Both the position numbers and the translations under genes were made by a program. The notes beneath the pieces are model-generated. The model searched no databases, had not been told where the DNA came from, and saw only the letters and a program-made list of their open reading frames with translations. From the NCBI GenBank assembly GCA_964652565.1, contig CAZZEC010000009.1, positions 1-64,000 on the forward strand: a stretch of 64,000 bases of DNA. Direction: 5' to 3'. This document shows, piece after piece, positions 47,688 to 56,405 of this stretch. Each line of letters starts with the position of its first letter. Position 1 is the first letter of the stretch. The DNA is from JBCCTX01 sp964652565. GTDB taxonomy: Bacteria > Bacteroidota > Bacteroidia > J057.

Positions 47688-48839
47688 ATGATGAAGCCTT
47701 CAGAACCTGAAGTATATGGCGTTACTGAACTTACATACTACATTAAGCATATACTAGAAGAAGATCCAGTGTTACAAGGATTAGACGTACGTGGAGAAGT
47801 ATCTAACCTTACCTACCATAGATCAGGTCACGTGTATTTTTCGCTTAAGGATAAACAAGCCCAGGTTACCTGTGTCATGTTTAAAACTCAGGCGGCAAAA
47901 GCTGATCGACTTCATGAAGGAGATGATATTGTTGTTACAGGCGATATATCTGTATATGTTCCTCGGGGAAATTATCAGATGATCGTTAAGTCTGTCCGAA
48001 AAGGAGGAAAAGGGGACCTCTTCCAACAATTTTTGGAATTAAAAGATAAACTCAAACAGGAGGGACTATTTGATCATCAGAATAAGCAACCTATACCTAC
48101 TATTCCCAGAGTCATAGGTGTCATCACCTCACCTACAGGAGCAGCAATACGAGATATAGTTAGAACAATAACCCGTCGATATTCTGCGGTGACGATACAT
48201 ATTTTTCCTGCTGTTGTTCAAGGTGAGGGGGGAGTTAAATCTATCATTCAGGCATTGAACCAGGCTCAGGGAGAGATGTTAGATGTGTTGATCCTGGCTC
48301 GTGGTGGAGGATCTCTGGAAGATCTGTGGAATTTCAATGAAGAAGAAGTTGCCAGGGCTATCTTTCATTCAAAGATTCCAGTAATTACTGGAATTGGACA
48401 TGAAACTGATTTTACGATTGCTGATTTTGTTGCTGACCTGAGAGCCTCTACTCCTACGGCAGCAGCGGAAAGCGCTGTGCCAGATCAGACAGTACTATTA
48501 AGGATGTTAGAGGAGTATCAGGGGCAGTTGTTCAACAGTTTACAAAGATTTGTAGATTTTAAAAGACAATTATTAGATGATTATACACATAGATTACATC
48601 AAGCAGGAAAAAACCTCTTACAATCGAAAAACCATGAGTTGCAGTTATTGAAGACTCGTTTAGAAGGTATGGACATCACGAAATTATTAGATCAGGGCTA
48701 TAGTTTAACATTGAAAGAAGGAAAGATCCTACAAAGTATTGACAATTTGAATTTAGGAGATGATATTGAAACCGTGTTTTCTGATGGAAGAGTATTATCT
48801 CAGGTAAGTAATATTACGACAAAGAAAGAAAAATCTTAA
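47688..48839 (+). CDS. xseA: Exodeoxyribonuclease VII large subunit
   Basis: A 383-aa subunit of the single-strand-specific exonuclease ExoVII. The N-terminal OB fold (YGVTELTYYIKHILEED, LDVRGEVSNLTYHRSGHVYFSLKD) is followed by the catalytic domain with PTIPRVIGVITSPTGAAIRDI near 137, LILARGGGSLEDLWNFNEE near 200 and TGIGHETDFTIADFVADLRASTPTAAAE near 235. A coiled-coil region then binds the small subunit. It is shorter than the E. coli protein (about 450 aa), mainly in the coiled-coil part. The start is 6 bases after the giant gene's stop (Met at 47688 or 47691), so it is probably read from the same transcript, with xseB next. Confidence 0.96.
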   Translation: MMKPSEPEVYGVTELTYYIKHILEEDPVLQGLDVRGEVSNLTYHRSGHVYFSLKDKQAQVTCVMFKTQAAKADRLHEGDDIVVTGDISVYVPRGNYQMIVKSVRKGGKGDLFQQFLELKDKLKQEGLFDHQNKQPIPTIPRVIGVITSPTGAAIRDIVRTITRRYSAVTIHIFPAVVQGEGGVKSIIQALNQAQGEMLDVLILARGGGSLEDLWNFNEEEVARAIFHSKIPVITGIGHETDFTIADFVADLRASTPTAAAESAVPDQTVLLRMLEEYQGQLFNSLQRFVDFKRQLLDDYTHRLHQAGKNLLQSKNHELQLLKTRLEGMDITKLLDQGYSLTLKEGKILQSIDNLNLGDDIETVFSDGRVLSQVSNITTKKEKS

Positions 48840-48861
48840 CCATCGTTAAAAAATTACCTCT

Positions 48862-49074
48862 ATGGATGAAAACTTTTCACTAGAAAAGAAGATAGAACAG
48901 ATCAAAGTGATTGTTGAGAAAATGCAGAAAGGAGTCATTGATTTTGATGAGCATGTAGCATTATTTAAAGAAGGGATACAACTTGTCAAAGATTGTCAAC
49001 AATATCTGGAAGGTGCTGAAGCCAAAATTCAGCAATTAGTGGATGGAACATGGCAAGAGTTGGATCAAGAATGA
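48862..49074 (+). CDS. xseB: Exodeoxyribonuclease VII small subunit
   Basis: A 70-aa all-helical protein (FSLEKKIEQIKVIVEKMQKG, DFDEHVALFKEGIQLVKDCQQYLEGAEAKIQ), which matches XseB in length and pattern. Several copies wrap the coiled coil of XseA. It lies 22 bases after xseA. Confidence 0.93.
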   Translation: MDENFSLEKKIEQIKVIVEKMQKGVIDFDEHVALFKEGIQLVKDCQQYLEGAEAKIQQLVDGTWQELDQE

Positions 49075-49075
49075 A

Positions 49076-49107
49076 ATTGAGATAAAGTAATGAGTTTATT
49101 AACTTTG
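49076..49107 (+). promoter_or_regulatory. Candidate Bacteroidota promoter for the DUF3127 gene
   Basis: ATTG at 49076-49079 and TAACTTTG at 49100-49107 (TANNTTTG), with a 20-base spacer, resemble the Bacteroidota -33/-7 elements. The start codon is about 150 bases further, leaving a long 5' leader (about 49115-49256). Nothing else is recognised in that leader. Confidence 0.4.
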
Positions 49108-49256
49108 TTACAATTTAGTTATATATGAGGATTAATTGATCCAGCTAGATTAAATATATCAATTCTTCATCTCTGATAAGGTGATCAATTCTCGTAACAT
49201 CACACATCTCTAGGGGAATAAGACTATTTACATTACTAACGTATTAATTTACAATT

Positions 49257-49643
49257 ATGCAAGTCCAAGGAAAGCTGTACGCAAAATTCGACACACAACA
49301 AATAAAGGAAACTTTTAAAAAAAGGGAATTTGTATTGGAGTACATCGAAGGGAATCCTATGTACCCTCAATATGTTTTATTTCAGTTGATTCAAGATCGG
49401 TGTAACCTCATAGATAATATTGAAAAAGGAGCTGATATAACCGTAGAGTTTAACTTAAGAGGGAGAGAATGGACGTCTCCTCAAGGAGAGAAAAAATATT
49501 TTAACAGCCTGGATGCCTGGAGAATAACACTCGGAAATCAACAATCTACTACACAAGATATGGGACCTGGTTCTGCTACCATGGAATCTCCTGCAGCAAT
49601 GGATGTTACAGATATGTCAGATTCTGACGATCTTCCGTTCTAG
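49257..49643 (+). CDS. DUF3127 protein, SSB-like with acidic C-terminal tip
   Basis: A 128-aa protein. Residues 1-90 are a DUF3127 OB-like domain: VQGKLYAKFDTQQIKETFKKREFVLE, YPQYVLFQLIQDRCNLID, VEFNLRGREWTSPQGEKKYFNSLDAWRI. Residues 91-128 are a Met/Gly/Ser/Thr-rich linker ending SDSDDLPF, which strongly resembles the acidic DDDIPF tip with which single-strand binding protein recruits partners. The fold and tip together suggest an accessory ssDNA-binding protein; the function is not established. Monocistronic with its own candidate promoter. Confidence 0.88.
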   Translation: MQVQGKLYAKFDTQQIKETFKKREFVLEYIEGNPMYPQYVLFQLIQDRCNLIDNIEKGADITVEFNLRGREWTSPQGEKKYFNSLDAWRITLGNQQSTTQDMGPGSATMESPAAMDVTDMSDSDDLPF

Positions 49644-49784
49644 TTTAGCTTGTGGAATATTTCCATACGACAAATTAGAAGGGATTTTTAACATGAATGA
49701 AATAAAATTATTTTTTATTCATTAATATTAAACATAAGCACGATTTTTGTTGCATAAAATATAACATATATCATAAGCAAACAT

Positions 49785-50177
49785 ATGGCTACCTATAAGC
49801 GTGTCATGCTAATTGATGATAATGAAATTGATAATATCATCAACGAAAAAATTATAGAAGCGACGAATTTTGCAGAGAATATCCTCAAATTCCAGACTGG
49901 ACAAGAGGCTTTAGAATATTTATCTAGCAATCAGGATAATCTTTCTGAACTTCCTGAAATAGTATTCTTAGACATCAATATGCCTATCATGGATGGGTTC
50001 CAGTTTTTAGAGGATTTTGAAAAATTTTCTCAGGATGTTCACGAGCGATGCAAAATCATCATGCTTTCTTCTTCCATCAGTCCTAAGGACATAGATCGGG
50101 CAGCTAGTAGTAAACTTGTGAAAAAATATTTGAACAAGCCTTTGAAGCCTCGTTATTTAGAGGCAATTGTACTATAA
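49785..50177 (+). CDS. Single-domain response regulator
   Basis: A 130-aa receiver-only protein (CheY-like). Acidic pair D11/D12, phospho-acceptor D63 in VFLDINMPIMDG, the Ser of LSSS and a conserved Lys-Pro in YLNKPLKP are all present. There is no output domain, so it must act through protein contact or in a phosphorelay. The long alpha1/beta2 region (IDNIINEKIIEATNFAENILKF) is typical of Bacteroidota stand-alone receivers. No kinase gene is adjacent. It is convergent with the carbamoyltransferase gene, 15 bases away. Confidence 0.93.
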   Translation: MATYKRVMLIDDNEIDNIINEKIIEATNFAENILKFQTGQEALEYLSSNQDNLSELPEIVFLDINMPIMDGFQFLEDFEKFSQDVHERCKIIMLSSSISPKDIDRAASSKLVKKYLNKPLKPRYLEAIVL

Positions 50178-50192
50178 TTGGTGGACACACTT

Positions 50193-52016
50193 TTACATTG
50201 GATTGGTTACATTTTGTTTTTCTACTATATAGTTACCCATCACAAGAACGTCCATTTTCGACTGCTCAAAGCACTGATAGGCTTCTTCTGGCGTACAGAC
50301 AATGGGTTCACCCTTTACATTGAAGCTTGTATTCAAAAGGACTGAACATTGTGTTTGTTTCTTGAATTCGTTAATCAGTAGCCATAGCTTGGGATTGATG
50401 TCTCGGTTTACACTTTGAATTCTTGCGGTATAATCCACATGGGTCACTGAGGGGATATCTGATCGTGGAAAATCAAATCTTTCTTTGATAGAGAGATGAT
50501 CTTCTTCAACAGGAGATGAAAGTTGTCTGGACTTTCTAACCGGCATGGCAAAAAGCATGTAAGGTGAAGTTGTACGTATTGCAAAGTATTCCTGAATATC
50601 CTCTTCTAATACAACTGGTGCAAAAGGGCGAAAGCTTTCGCGGAACTTAATCTCTTTATTGATCCTGCTTTTCATATCAGGATCCCTGCTGTCTGCGAGT
50701 ATGCTTCTGTTTCCCAATGCTCTAGGCCCATATTCCATTCGTCCCTGGAACCAACCTATAATCTTACCTTTCGCCAATAAATTTGCTATGTATACAGCCA
50801 GATCTTCATATTTTTCATAATAGATATAGGACGAACATTGCTTCTCTAGCGTCCGATGAATTGTTTTATCATCGAAACTTGGACCCAGAAAAGCACCTTT
50901 CATTGAATCCTTGGATGCGTTTGCCTGTCTGGAATTTTTTTGCCATATGTGCCATGCTGCATATGCTGCTCCGAGTGCTCCACCAGCATCTCCAGCTGCT
51001 GGCTGAATCCAAATCCGGTCGAATATGTGTTGTTTAAGTAACGTACCGTTGGCTACACAATTTAATGCAACACCTCCAGCCATGACCAGATAGTTAGACC
51101 CCGTAAGTAGTTGAGCTGTCTCAGCTAATTTGACAATCACTTCTTCGGTTACTTGTTGTATAGCATAAGCCAAATCCATGTAGGACTGGGTCAGTTCCAT
51201 ATCGGGTTGTCTTGGAGGAATACCAAATAACTGATTCCATTTTCTGTTATTTGTCATTTTATTTCCCGTCGCAAACTGAAAATAGCTCATATTTAGTGCA
51301 AATGATCCGTCTTCTTTTATGTCTATTAAATGGGTGAGAATCTTCTCTTTGTAATGAAGAGTTCTATCCGATTCGGGATTGCCGTAGGAGGCAAGTCCCA
51401 TTAATTTGTATTCCCCTCCATTTACCTCAAAGCCTGTGTAATAAGTAAATGCAGCATACAATAACCCCAGAGAATGCGGAAAGTGTAACTCCTGTATGAT
51501 ATCGATATGGTGTTTATTTCCATAACCAATAGTTGTTGTTGCCCATTCTCCAACACCGTCGATAGTCAATATTGCAGCTTCCTGAAAAGGTGAAGGATAA
51601 AATGCACTTGCAGCATGTGATAAGTGATGCTCAGGAAATAACAGAGGCCCGTTAATTTTGCCCAATTCATTCAACTTATCTTTTATTAATTTTTGTATAA
51701 ATAATTTTTCTTTTATCCAGACAGGCATTGCATATAGGAAATTTTGTAATCCTTTGGGTACCATTGCATGATAACACTCTAACAGTCGTTCAAATTTTAG
51801 AAAAGGTTTATCGTAGAACACAATAGCTGTTAATTCTTTCAGATCTATGTTCCCCTCCTCCAGAACGTACTTTATAGCTTGGATGGGAAAGGACGGATCG
51901 TGTTTGATTCTGGAAAACCGCTCTTCTTGCACAGCAGCTATTACTTCTCCATCTGTGAGAAGTGCAGCAGCACTATCGTGATAAAAGGCAGATATACCAA
52001 GGATAGATTCAGGCAT
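50193..52016 (-). CDS. Carbamoyltransferase (NodU/CmcH/SxtI family)
   Basis: A 607-aa enzyme expected to move a carbamoyl group from carbamoyl phosphate, via carbamoyl-AMP, to a hydroxyl of a sugar or natural product. N-terminal Kae1-like ATPase part: GISAFYHDSAAALLTDG, QEERFSRIKHD, the metal-binding HHLSHAASAFYPSPF near 128 and TIDGVGEWATT near 153. C-terminal part: AGGVALNCVANG near 305, PAAGDAGGALGAAY near 335, GWFQGRMEYGPRALGNRSIL near 415 and LNTSFNVKGEPIVCTPEEA near 570. It is 16 bases downstream of the SxtJ-like gene and probably co-transcribed with it. The acceptor is unknown. Confidence 0.94.
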   Translation of the reverse strand: MPESILGISAFYHDSAAALLTDGEVIAAVQEERFSRIKHDPSFPIQAIKYVLEEGNIDLKELTAIVFYDKPFLKFERLLECYHAMVPKGLQNFLYAMPVWIKEKLFIQKLIKDKLNELGKINGPLLFPEHHLSHAASAFYPSPFQEAAILTIDGVGEWATTTIGYGNKHHIDIIQELHFPHSLGLLYAAFTYYTGFEVNGGEYKLMGLASYGNPESDRTLHYKEKILTHLIDIKEDGSFALNMSYFQFATGNKMTNNRKWNQLFGIPPRQPDMELTQSYMDLAYAIQQVTEEVIVKLAETAQLLTGSNYLVMAGGVALNCVANGTLLKQHIFDRIWIQPAAGDAGGALGAAYAAWHIWQKNSRQANASKDSMKGAFLGPSFDDKTIHRTLEKQCSSYIYYEKYEDLAVYIANLLAKGKIIGWFQGRMEYGPRALGNRSILADSRDPDMKSRINKEIKFRESFRPFAPVVLEEDIQEYFAIRTTSPYMLFAMPVRKSRQLSSPVEEDHLSIKERFDFPRSDIPSVTHVDYTARIQSVNRDINPKLWLLINEFKKQTQCSVLLNTSFNVKGEPIVCTPEEAYQCFEQSKMDVLVMGNYIVEKQNVTNPM

Positions 52017-52032
52017 ATGATAATCAAATCAT

Positions 52033-52431
52033 TTAATATGGTTTTTCAAGATCTTCATGGGTATATGTATGATTGCGAATTTTCATCAAAGATGCTTCTC
52101 CCTTTCCAAATGATTTAAGTCCCAATGAATCTTTTCGCAAAAGAAGCCTAATACTACCAATGGGAATAACTAATAATACGTATACTAAGCTCAATAATAT
52201 AGTAGACATTAATTCTCCCACAACTTTAGAAAAACCCAGCCAGATAACTGCAAACGGATAAAATATGCGTGGATATGCCATATTGATAACTACAACAGGG
52301 ATGGCACTTAGGTAATATACCTCTCTTCCAGAAAAATATCCTATGAGCAACAAAATAAGTATTATGGCCATAGCAGTATCCTGGCATTGTTGGTTACTGA
52401 TGCGTTTAGGTAGTATCGATCTAATATTCAT
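52033..52431 (-). CDS. SxtJ-like membrane protein
   Basis: A 132-aa protein with about four hydrophobic segments (residues 20-100) and a charged C-terminal tail (FGKGEASLMKIRNHTYTHEDLEKPY). Length, topology and position beside a carbamoyltransferase match the SxtJ family, named from the saxitoxin cluster where sxtI (carbamoyltransferase), sxtJ and sxtK occur together and the role of J is unknown. The first Met of the frame is used. Divergent from the DUF5989 gene, with 109 bases between the start codons. Confidence 0.8.
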   Translation of the reverse strand: MNIRSILPKRISNQQCQDTAMAIILILLLIGYFSGREVYYLSAIPVVVINMAYPRIFYPFAVIWLGFSKVVGELMSTILLSLVYVLLVIPIGSIRLLLRKDSLGLKSFGKGEASLMKIRNHTYTHEDLEKPY

Positions 52432-52540
52432 AATAAGCTTCTTACTGAAGGAAATGGGGGTAGCGTCTATTTTGCTAAAATCTCGAATTTTACCAAAAAT
52501 AACTGTATATTATTACTTGTATAATAAAGACTCAATCGAA

Positions 52541-52690
52541 ATGTATATACTCAAGGATTTGTTTGAGTTTATGATGGCGCGGAAAAAATATTTCCTTTGG
52601 CCTGTTATCATCATCTTATTGTTGATAGGAGTACTTATCGTATTTGCAGGAAATACTGCGATATCACCCTTTATTTACACGTTGTTTTGA
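52541..52690 (+). CDS. DUF5989 small membrane protein (SxtK-like)
   Basis: A 49-aa protein: an N-terminal amphipathic stretch (MYILKDLFEFMMARKKYF), one membrane helix (LWPVIIILLLIGVLIVF) and the family ending PFIYTLF. It fits DUF5989, tiny proteins found next to carbamoyltransferase and SxtJ genes. The frame is open further upstream, but ATG 52541 gives the family length and lies outside the divergent SxtJ-like gene. Its stop is 2 bases before the start of the SGNH/TPR gene, so the two are translationally linked. Confidence 0.82.
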   Translation: MYILKDLFEFMMARKKYFLWPVIIILLLIGVLIVFAGNTAISPFIYTLF

Positions 52691-52692
52691 CG

Positions 52693-54459
52693 ATGGAAAC
52701 AGAGCACCAGCCAAGAAAAAATATATTTTATCAAAAACCTTGGCTCGGATATTTCCTGGGAACACTAATAATCGGTCTAACTTTAGACTTTGGTATTGCA
52801 GCAGTGTTGAGCTCTGGAATTACCAGGGAAATCAGAACTTCTCATCCTTATTACCATCACGGTTTACTTCCCAATCGGCACACATTGGAAAAATGGGGCA
52901 ATATCTCATACGACATGTATACAAATTCTCTGGGAATGCGAGATGTATCTGTTCGAAATGTTCCCTTACAATCTGATAAGTATAGGCTATTGTTGATGGG
53001 AGATTCTCATACTGAAGGAGTAGGGGTGCAGTTTGAAGAAAGTATAGCTGGTTACTTAAGACAGTTGTTGGATACGAGTAAAGTGGAGATACTAAATTCA
53101 GGAGTGGTTAGCTATAGTCCAAGTCTGTATTATCTCAGAACAAAATACCTTATTGAAGAAGAACATCTTGCATTCGATGCAATGCATGTCTTGATAGACA
53201 TTTCTGATGTTCAGAATGAATATGCTTATCAATCTTTTCAATCCAAAGAAAGTGGCAATATTCGTTATTTTGGCATTTCAATTCACAGATTTTTCAATCG
53301 CTTTTCGTTTCTGTATTCCAGAATATACCGCCTATATCAGCAGCATCAGCGCGATGTGTTTTATAAAACCCTTACAAGACAGCAGATTGCCCATAATAAT
53401 ACGATGGATCTATATGAAACTTTTTTTAGGAATTTTGATGACCAGGTGTTGCTAAGTAATCCACAATTTCACAGTACTCTCACGGAGTGGTATGCTGACG
53501 AGAGCTTATATCAGAAATGGGGTAGGCAGGGTTCACAATGGATGGTACAACATATGCAGGCATTAGTAGATCTATGTAAAAGACACGGTATAGAGCTTAT
53601 GATTTCTGTACATCCATGGATTAATAATATTCGCAAGGGAAATAGTGATGATTTACATGTACAGTTTTGGAGAAAGTTTGCGGTCGAACAGGGGATAGGG
53701 TTTATCAATTTATATCCTGTATTTATTCAGGGAAATTCTCCAGATTCAATCATCGCTAACTATTACATTCCTAAAGACAACCACTGGAATAAATTCGGGC
53801 ATCAAAAAGTAGCTAAAAAGTTATACAGATATTTCAGCGCAGCATGGGTGCATAAAATTGATACTACCTCCAGAATATACCCTGGGCTTATGGCAGCAGA
53901 GAAATACTTGTACGATTCGGCAGAGGAGTACCTATCACATTATTTAAGAGAACATCCACAAGATGGCTATGCTAGATTTATATTGGCCAGAGAAATGATC
54001 AGGGAAGGTGAGTTTGATTCTGCAAGCATACAATTAAATAAGGCTTTGATTACTTCTCCCCGTCTAACTGAAGCAGTAAGTACAAAAAGCCAATTACCTT
54101 TATATGTGAGTCTCCATGAGGTCAATATACAGCTTTCAAAAGATACGACAGCCCTACAACTTTCTAAACGTGGGAAACTACAATTTCAATTGGGAAATGC
54201 CCAACAAGCACAAAAAGATTTCATTAAGGCTAATGAATTGGACCCTAAGTTAAAGGAGCCCTATTATTATTTGGGGCATATCATGCATAGGGTAATGAAC
54301 AATCCTTCAGGAGCAACTCGCTACCTAAATCGGGCAATAGAATTAGACTCTCAGTATATCGAGGCTTACCGAGAACGCGCAGAGGTATTGTCAAAACTGG
54401 GAAATGAACCTGGGAAGCAAAGAGATTTGAGAATCATACAAGAACTCTCAAACAAATAA
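52693..54459 (+). CDS. Membrane-anchored SGNH hydrolase with C-terminal TPRs
   Basis: A 588-aa protein. The start is ATG 52693; upstream in-frame codons overlap the DUF5989 gene. One N-terminal membrane helix (about 18-40) precedes an SGNH/GDSL domain with the nucleophile Ser105 in GDSHTEG and the late Asp-His of PKDNHWNKFGH near 362-364. C-terminal TPR-like repeats follow (about 410-588; QFQLGNAQQAQKDFIKANELDP, YLNRAIELDSQYIEAY). SGNH enzymes in such clusters add or remove acyl groups on exported polysaccharide. The domain should face the periplasm. Paired with the DUF5989 gene. Confidence 0.88.
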   Translation: METEHQPRKNIFYQKPWLGYFLGTLIIGLTLDFGIAAVLSSGITREIRTSHPYYHHGLLPNRHTLEKWGNISYDMYTNSLGMRDVSVRNVPLQSDKYRLLLMGDSHTEGVGVQFEESIAGYLRQLLDTSKVEILNSGVVSYSPSLYYLRTKYLIEEEHLAFDAMHVLIDISDVQNEYAYQSFQSKESGNIRYFGISIHRFFNRFSFLYSRIYRLYQQHQRDVFYKTLTRQQIAHNNTMDLYETFFRNFDDQVLLSNPQFHSTLTEWYADESLYQKWGRQGSQWMVQHMQALVDLCKRHGIELMISVHPWINNIRKGNSDDLHVQFWRKFAVEQGIGFINLYPVFIQGNSPDSIIANYYIPKDNHWNKFGHQKVAKKLYRYFSAAWVHKIDTTSRIYPGLMAAEKYLYDSAEEYLSHYLREHPQDGYARFILAREMIREGEFDSASIQLNKALITSPRLTEAVSTKSQLPLYVSLHEVNIQLSKDTTALQLSKRGKLQFQLGNAQQAQKDFIKANELDPKLKEPYYYLGHIMHRVMNNPSGATRYLNRAIELDSQYIEAYRERAEVLSKLGNEPGKQRDLRIIQELSNK

Positions 54460-54506
54460 GGGAGACTCAATTGCTTATGTAGCGTTTCCATTTAAGTAAA
54501 GTAAAA

Positions 54507-56177
54507 CTAATGAAGAATAAATTGCTGAAATTCTTCCTCGGACATTTGATAGGTAAATGATTCCCTGCAGATTTGGATATAGTCTTGCAGGATGCTATCT
54601 ACTTGTGTGTGGGTAAATAGACTATCAGCATAACCCATCTCATGTGCTTCCAGCCAATGAGTATAGGGGCGAAGAACTTCCATATAGTCATCAAACTGTC
54701 CCATAAGGCTTTGATAAGCCAGACTTTTTCTAACTTCTATAGGCAAATTCTTGCAATAACTGTATAATTCCTCGAGTTTATCAAATTGTAATAGTACCCT
54801 GTAAATCAGAAATAAATGTTGGATATGCTCAATAGATTTGTGTGTGGAGTCAATGAATTGTGCGTTTAGTGAACCAAATTGTGCGGAATCAATTGGAGGG
54901 AGTATTTGTGCGTGTTCTAGTGTTGCTATTACTTTTCGGGCAATAAGGGCATTGCTTTCAATCCTGGGGTGCACATGATCTACCAACACATCAGAACCTG
55001 GAATGTGATGTTTCGCATATCGTGTGAGTTCGTATTCTATATCGACAAGTGGTATTTCAGAAGTATTTGAAACCGTTCTAAGAAATTGATTGAAACTATC
55101 GAGTGCCCGAAAAGGATATGCATCCCATTCCTTAGCCTTTTCAAAGGCTCGTTTGGCATGATCCAATTCCTCTAATTCTAACAGACTCTTTCCTAAGAAA
55201 TAGTAGGTCTTGGCATAGGCAGTATCGATGTGTAAACAGGATCTAAACCCTTCTACTGCTTGTTCGTAGTCTTCATTTATCCAAGCCCCATAAGATTCCC
55301 GATAAGTTTCTTGCCATTCCTGAAGAAATATTCCGGGTTGATGGACGGAAGCATGAGGAATCCAGTCTTTGAGGTTGGTTGGGACTGTAAACAGGGCGAC
55401 AGAAATATTTGATTCGAGTGCTTTATGCACCATTTGGGTGATATTATACTGATAATGCGCCTCAACTTTTTCCAATTGCCGAGGGTCCGTCTTCAGTGGA
55501 GACGTATTTCCTAATGCAATATCTATCATAAAAGTAGGCTGATAATTCTCAAAACTAATAAAGCGTTGGTTAGAAAAGTATGAAGTGATAAGCTTGTGAA
55601 TGATCCTACCGGTTGCAAAATAGTTCCAGGGAAAAGAGGGAATAGACTCAGTGGGATACAGGATACGCTCTAAAAATTCGTTATTTCCGCTATAGATGAG
55701 GACAAGATCAGGCTGATATTGAATAATTTCATCAAATACGGCTTTTACTCTATAACTGGCATAGGTAGATGCAGCTACATTGATAACTTCTATCTGCTTG
55801 TTAGGGTATAGTTGTTTGAGATACCGTTTTAAAAACGCTGGATAACTGTATTTAAGTTCATGTGGCCATCCTTGAGCCGCAGATCCACCCAGACAAAATA
55901 TCCTATAGGTATCGATACTTTTTAGTTGAGGGAAGGTGATACTCGAAGAAATAAAAGGGTGATATTCTGTGCGCGTGTAATAGGGAACGTCATTGATAAA
56001 TTTGCGCTCAAATACAGGGTTTATATTTTGATCCTGAAAGTAAGGAAATCTATGGGACTGCCGCTGAGTAAAATTCGTAACCCGTTCAATAATCTGCATG
56101 CCTACTTCCAGAAATAAGAAGCTGATTAAAAGGGATAAACTAGTTAGTAACCATTGTTTTTTACGTCCTTCAGTCAT
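54507..56177 (-). CDS. Second membrane-anchored SGNH/GDSL-like protein with TPR
   Basis: A 556-aa protein. One N-terminal membrane helix (about 9-27) is followed by an SGNH-type domain with LGGSAAQGWP (candidate nucleophile Ser99), LIYSGNNEFLER near 160 (block III Asn) and LVDHVHPRIESN near 395 (Asp-His). TPR-like helices lie near 300-350 (AKTYYFLGKSLLELEELDHAKRAFEKA), inserted before the last block. It differs in sequence and in TPR placement from the SGNH protein at 52693, so it is a relative and not a recent duplicate. Convergent with that gene (47 bases apart). The same carbohydrate-modifying role is likely but inferred. Confidence 0.8.
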   Translation of the reverse strand: MTEGRKKQWLLTSLSLLISFLFLEVGMQIIERVTNFTQRQSHRFPYFQDQNINPVFERKFINDVPYYTRTEYHPFISSSITFPQLKSIDTYRIFCLGGSAAQGWPHELKYSYPAFLKRYLKQLYPNKQIEVINVAASTYASYRVKAVFDEIIQYQPDLVLIYSGNNEFLERILYPTESIPSFPWNYFATGRIIHKLITSYFSNQRFISFENYQPTFMIDIALGNTSPLKTDPRQLEKVEAHYQYNITQMVHKALESNISVALFTVPTNLKDWIPHASVHQPGIFLQEWQETYRESYGAWINEDYEQAVEGFRSCLHIDTAYAKTYYFLGKSLLELEELDHAKRAFEKAKEWDAYPFRALDSFNQFLRTVSNTSEIPLVDIEYELTRYAKHHIPGSDVLVDHVHPRIESNALIARKVIATLEHAQILPPIDSAQFGSLNAQFIDSTHKSIEHIQHLFLIYRVLLQFDKLEELYSYCKNLPIEVRKSLAYQSLMGQFDDYMEVLRPYTHWLEAHEMGYADSLFTHTQVDSILQDYIQICRESFTYQMSEEEFQQFILH

Positions 56178-56345
56178 TTGAATTCAGAAGATTCACATTA
56201 TATACATGTATGTAGAAAACTTAATAGTACTATCCCCATTATCAATGCTTCTGAGAGAGAGGTTGGATTTATGAGGCGAAAGAAACAGAATTACCTCTAC
56301 GTAAAGTAAGTTTAATACTAATTTTTTGATTCACACAATTAAAAC

Positions 56346-56376
56346 AATAGGATATCTAGAAAATAGATATCCTATT
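56346..56376 (-). terminator. Intrinsic terminator of the SusC/SusD operon
   Basis: A perfect 13-bp stem (AATAGGATATCTA / TAGATATCCTATT) with a five-base loop. Read on the minus strand it is followed by GTTTTAATT. It lies 30 bases downstream of the susD stop, in the 228-base gap before the SGNH gene. Confidence 0.75.
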
Positions 56377-56405
56377 TCTCAAACAAGCTACTAAGTTACT
56401 ACAAC

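Noticed and set aside
52343..52540. N-terminal extension of the DUF5989 frame
   Set aside because: It lies mostly antisense to the SxtJ-like gene; the family is about 50 residues long, which fits ATG 52541.
52597..52692. Upstream start for the SGNH/TPR protein
   Set aside because: It overlaps the DUF5989 gene; ATG 52693 gives a normal cytoplasmic lead-in to the membrane helix.
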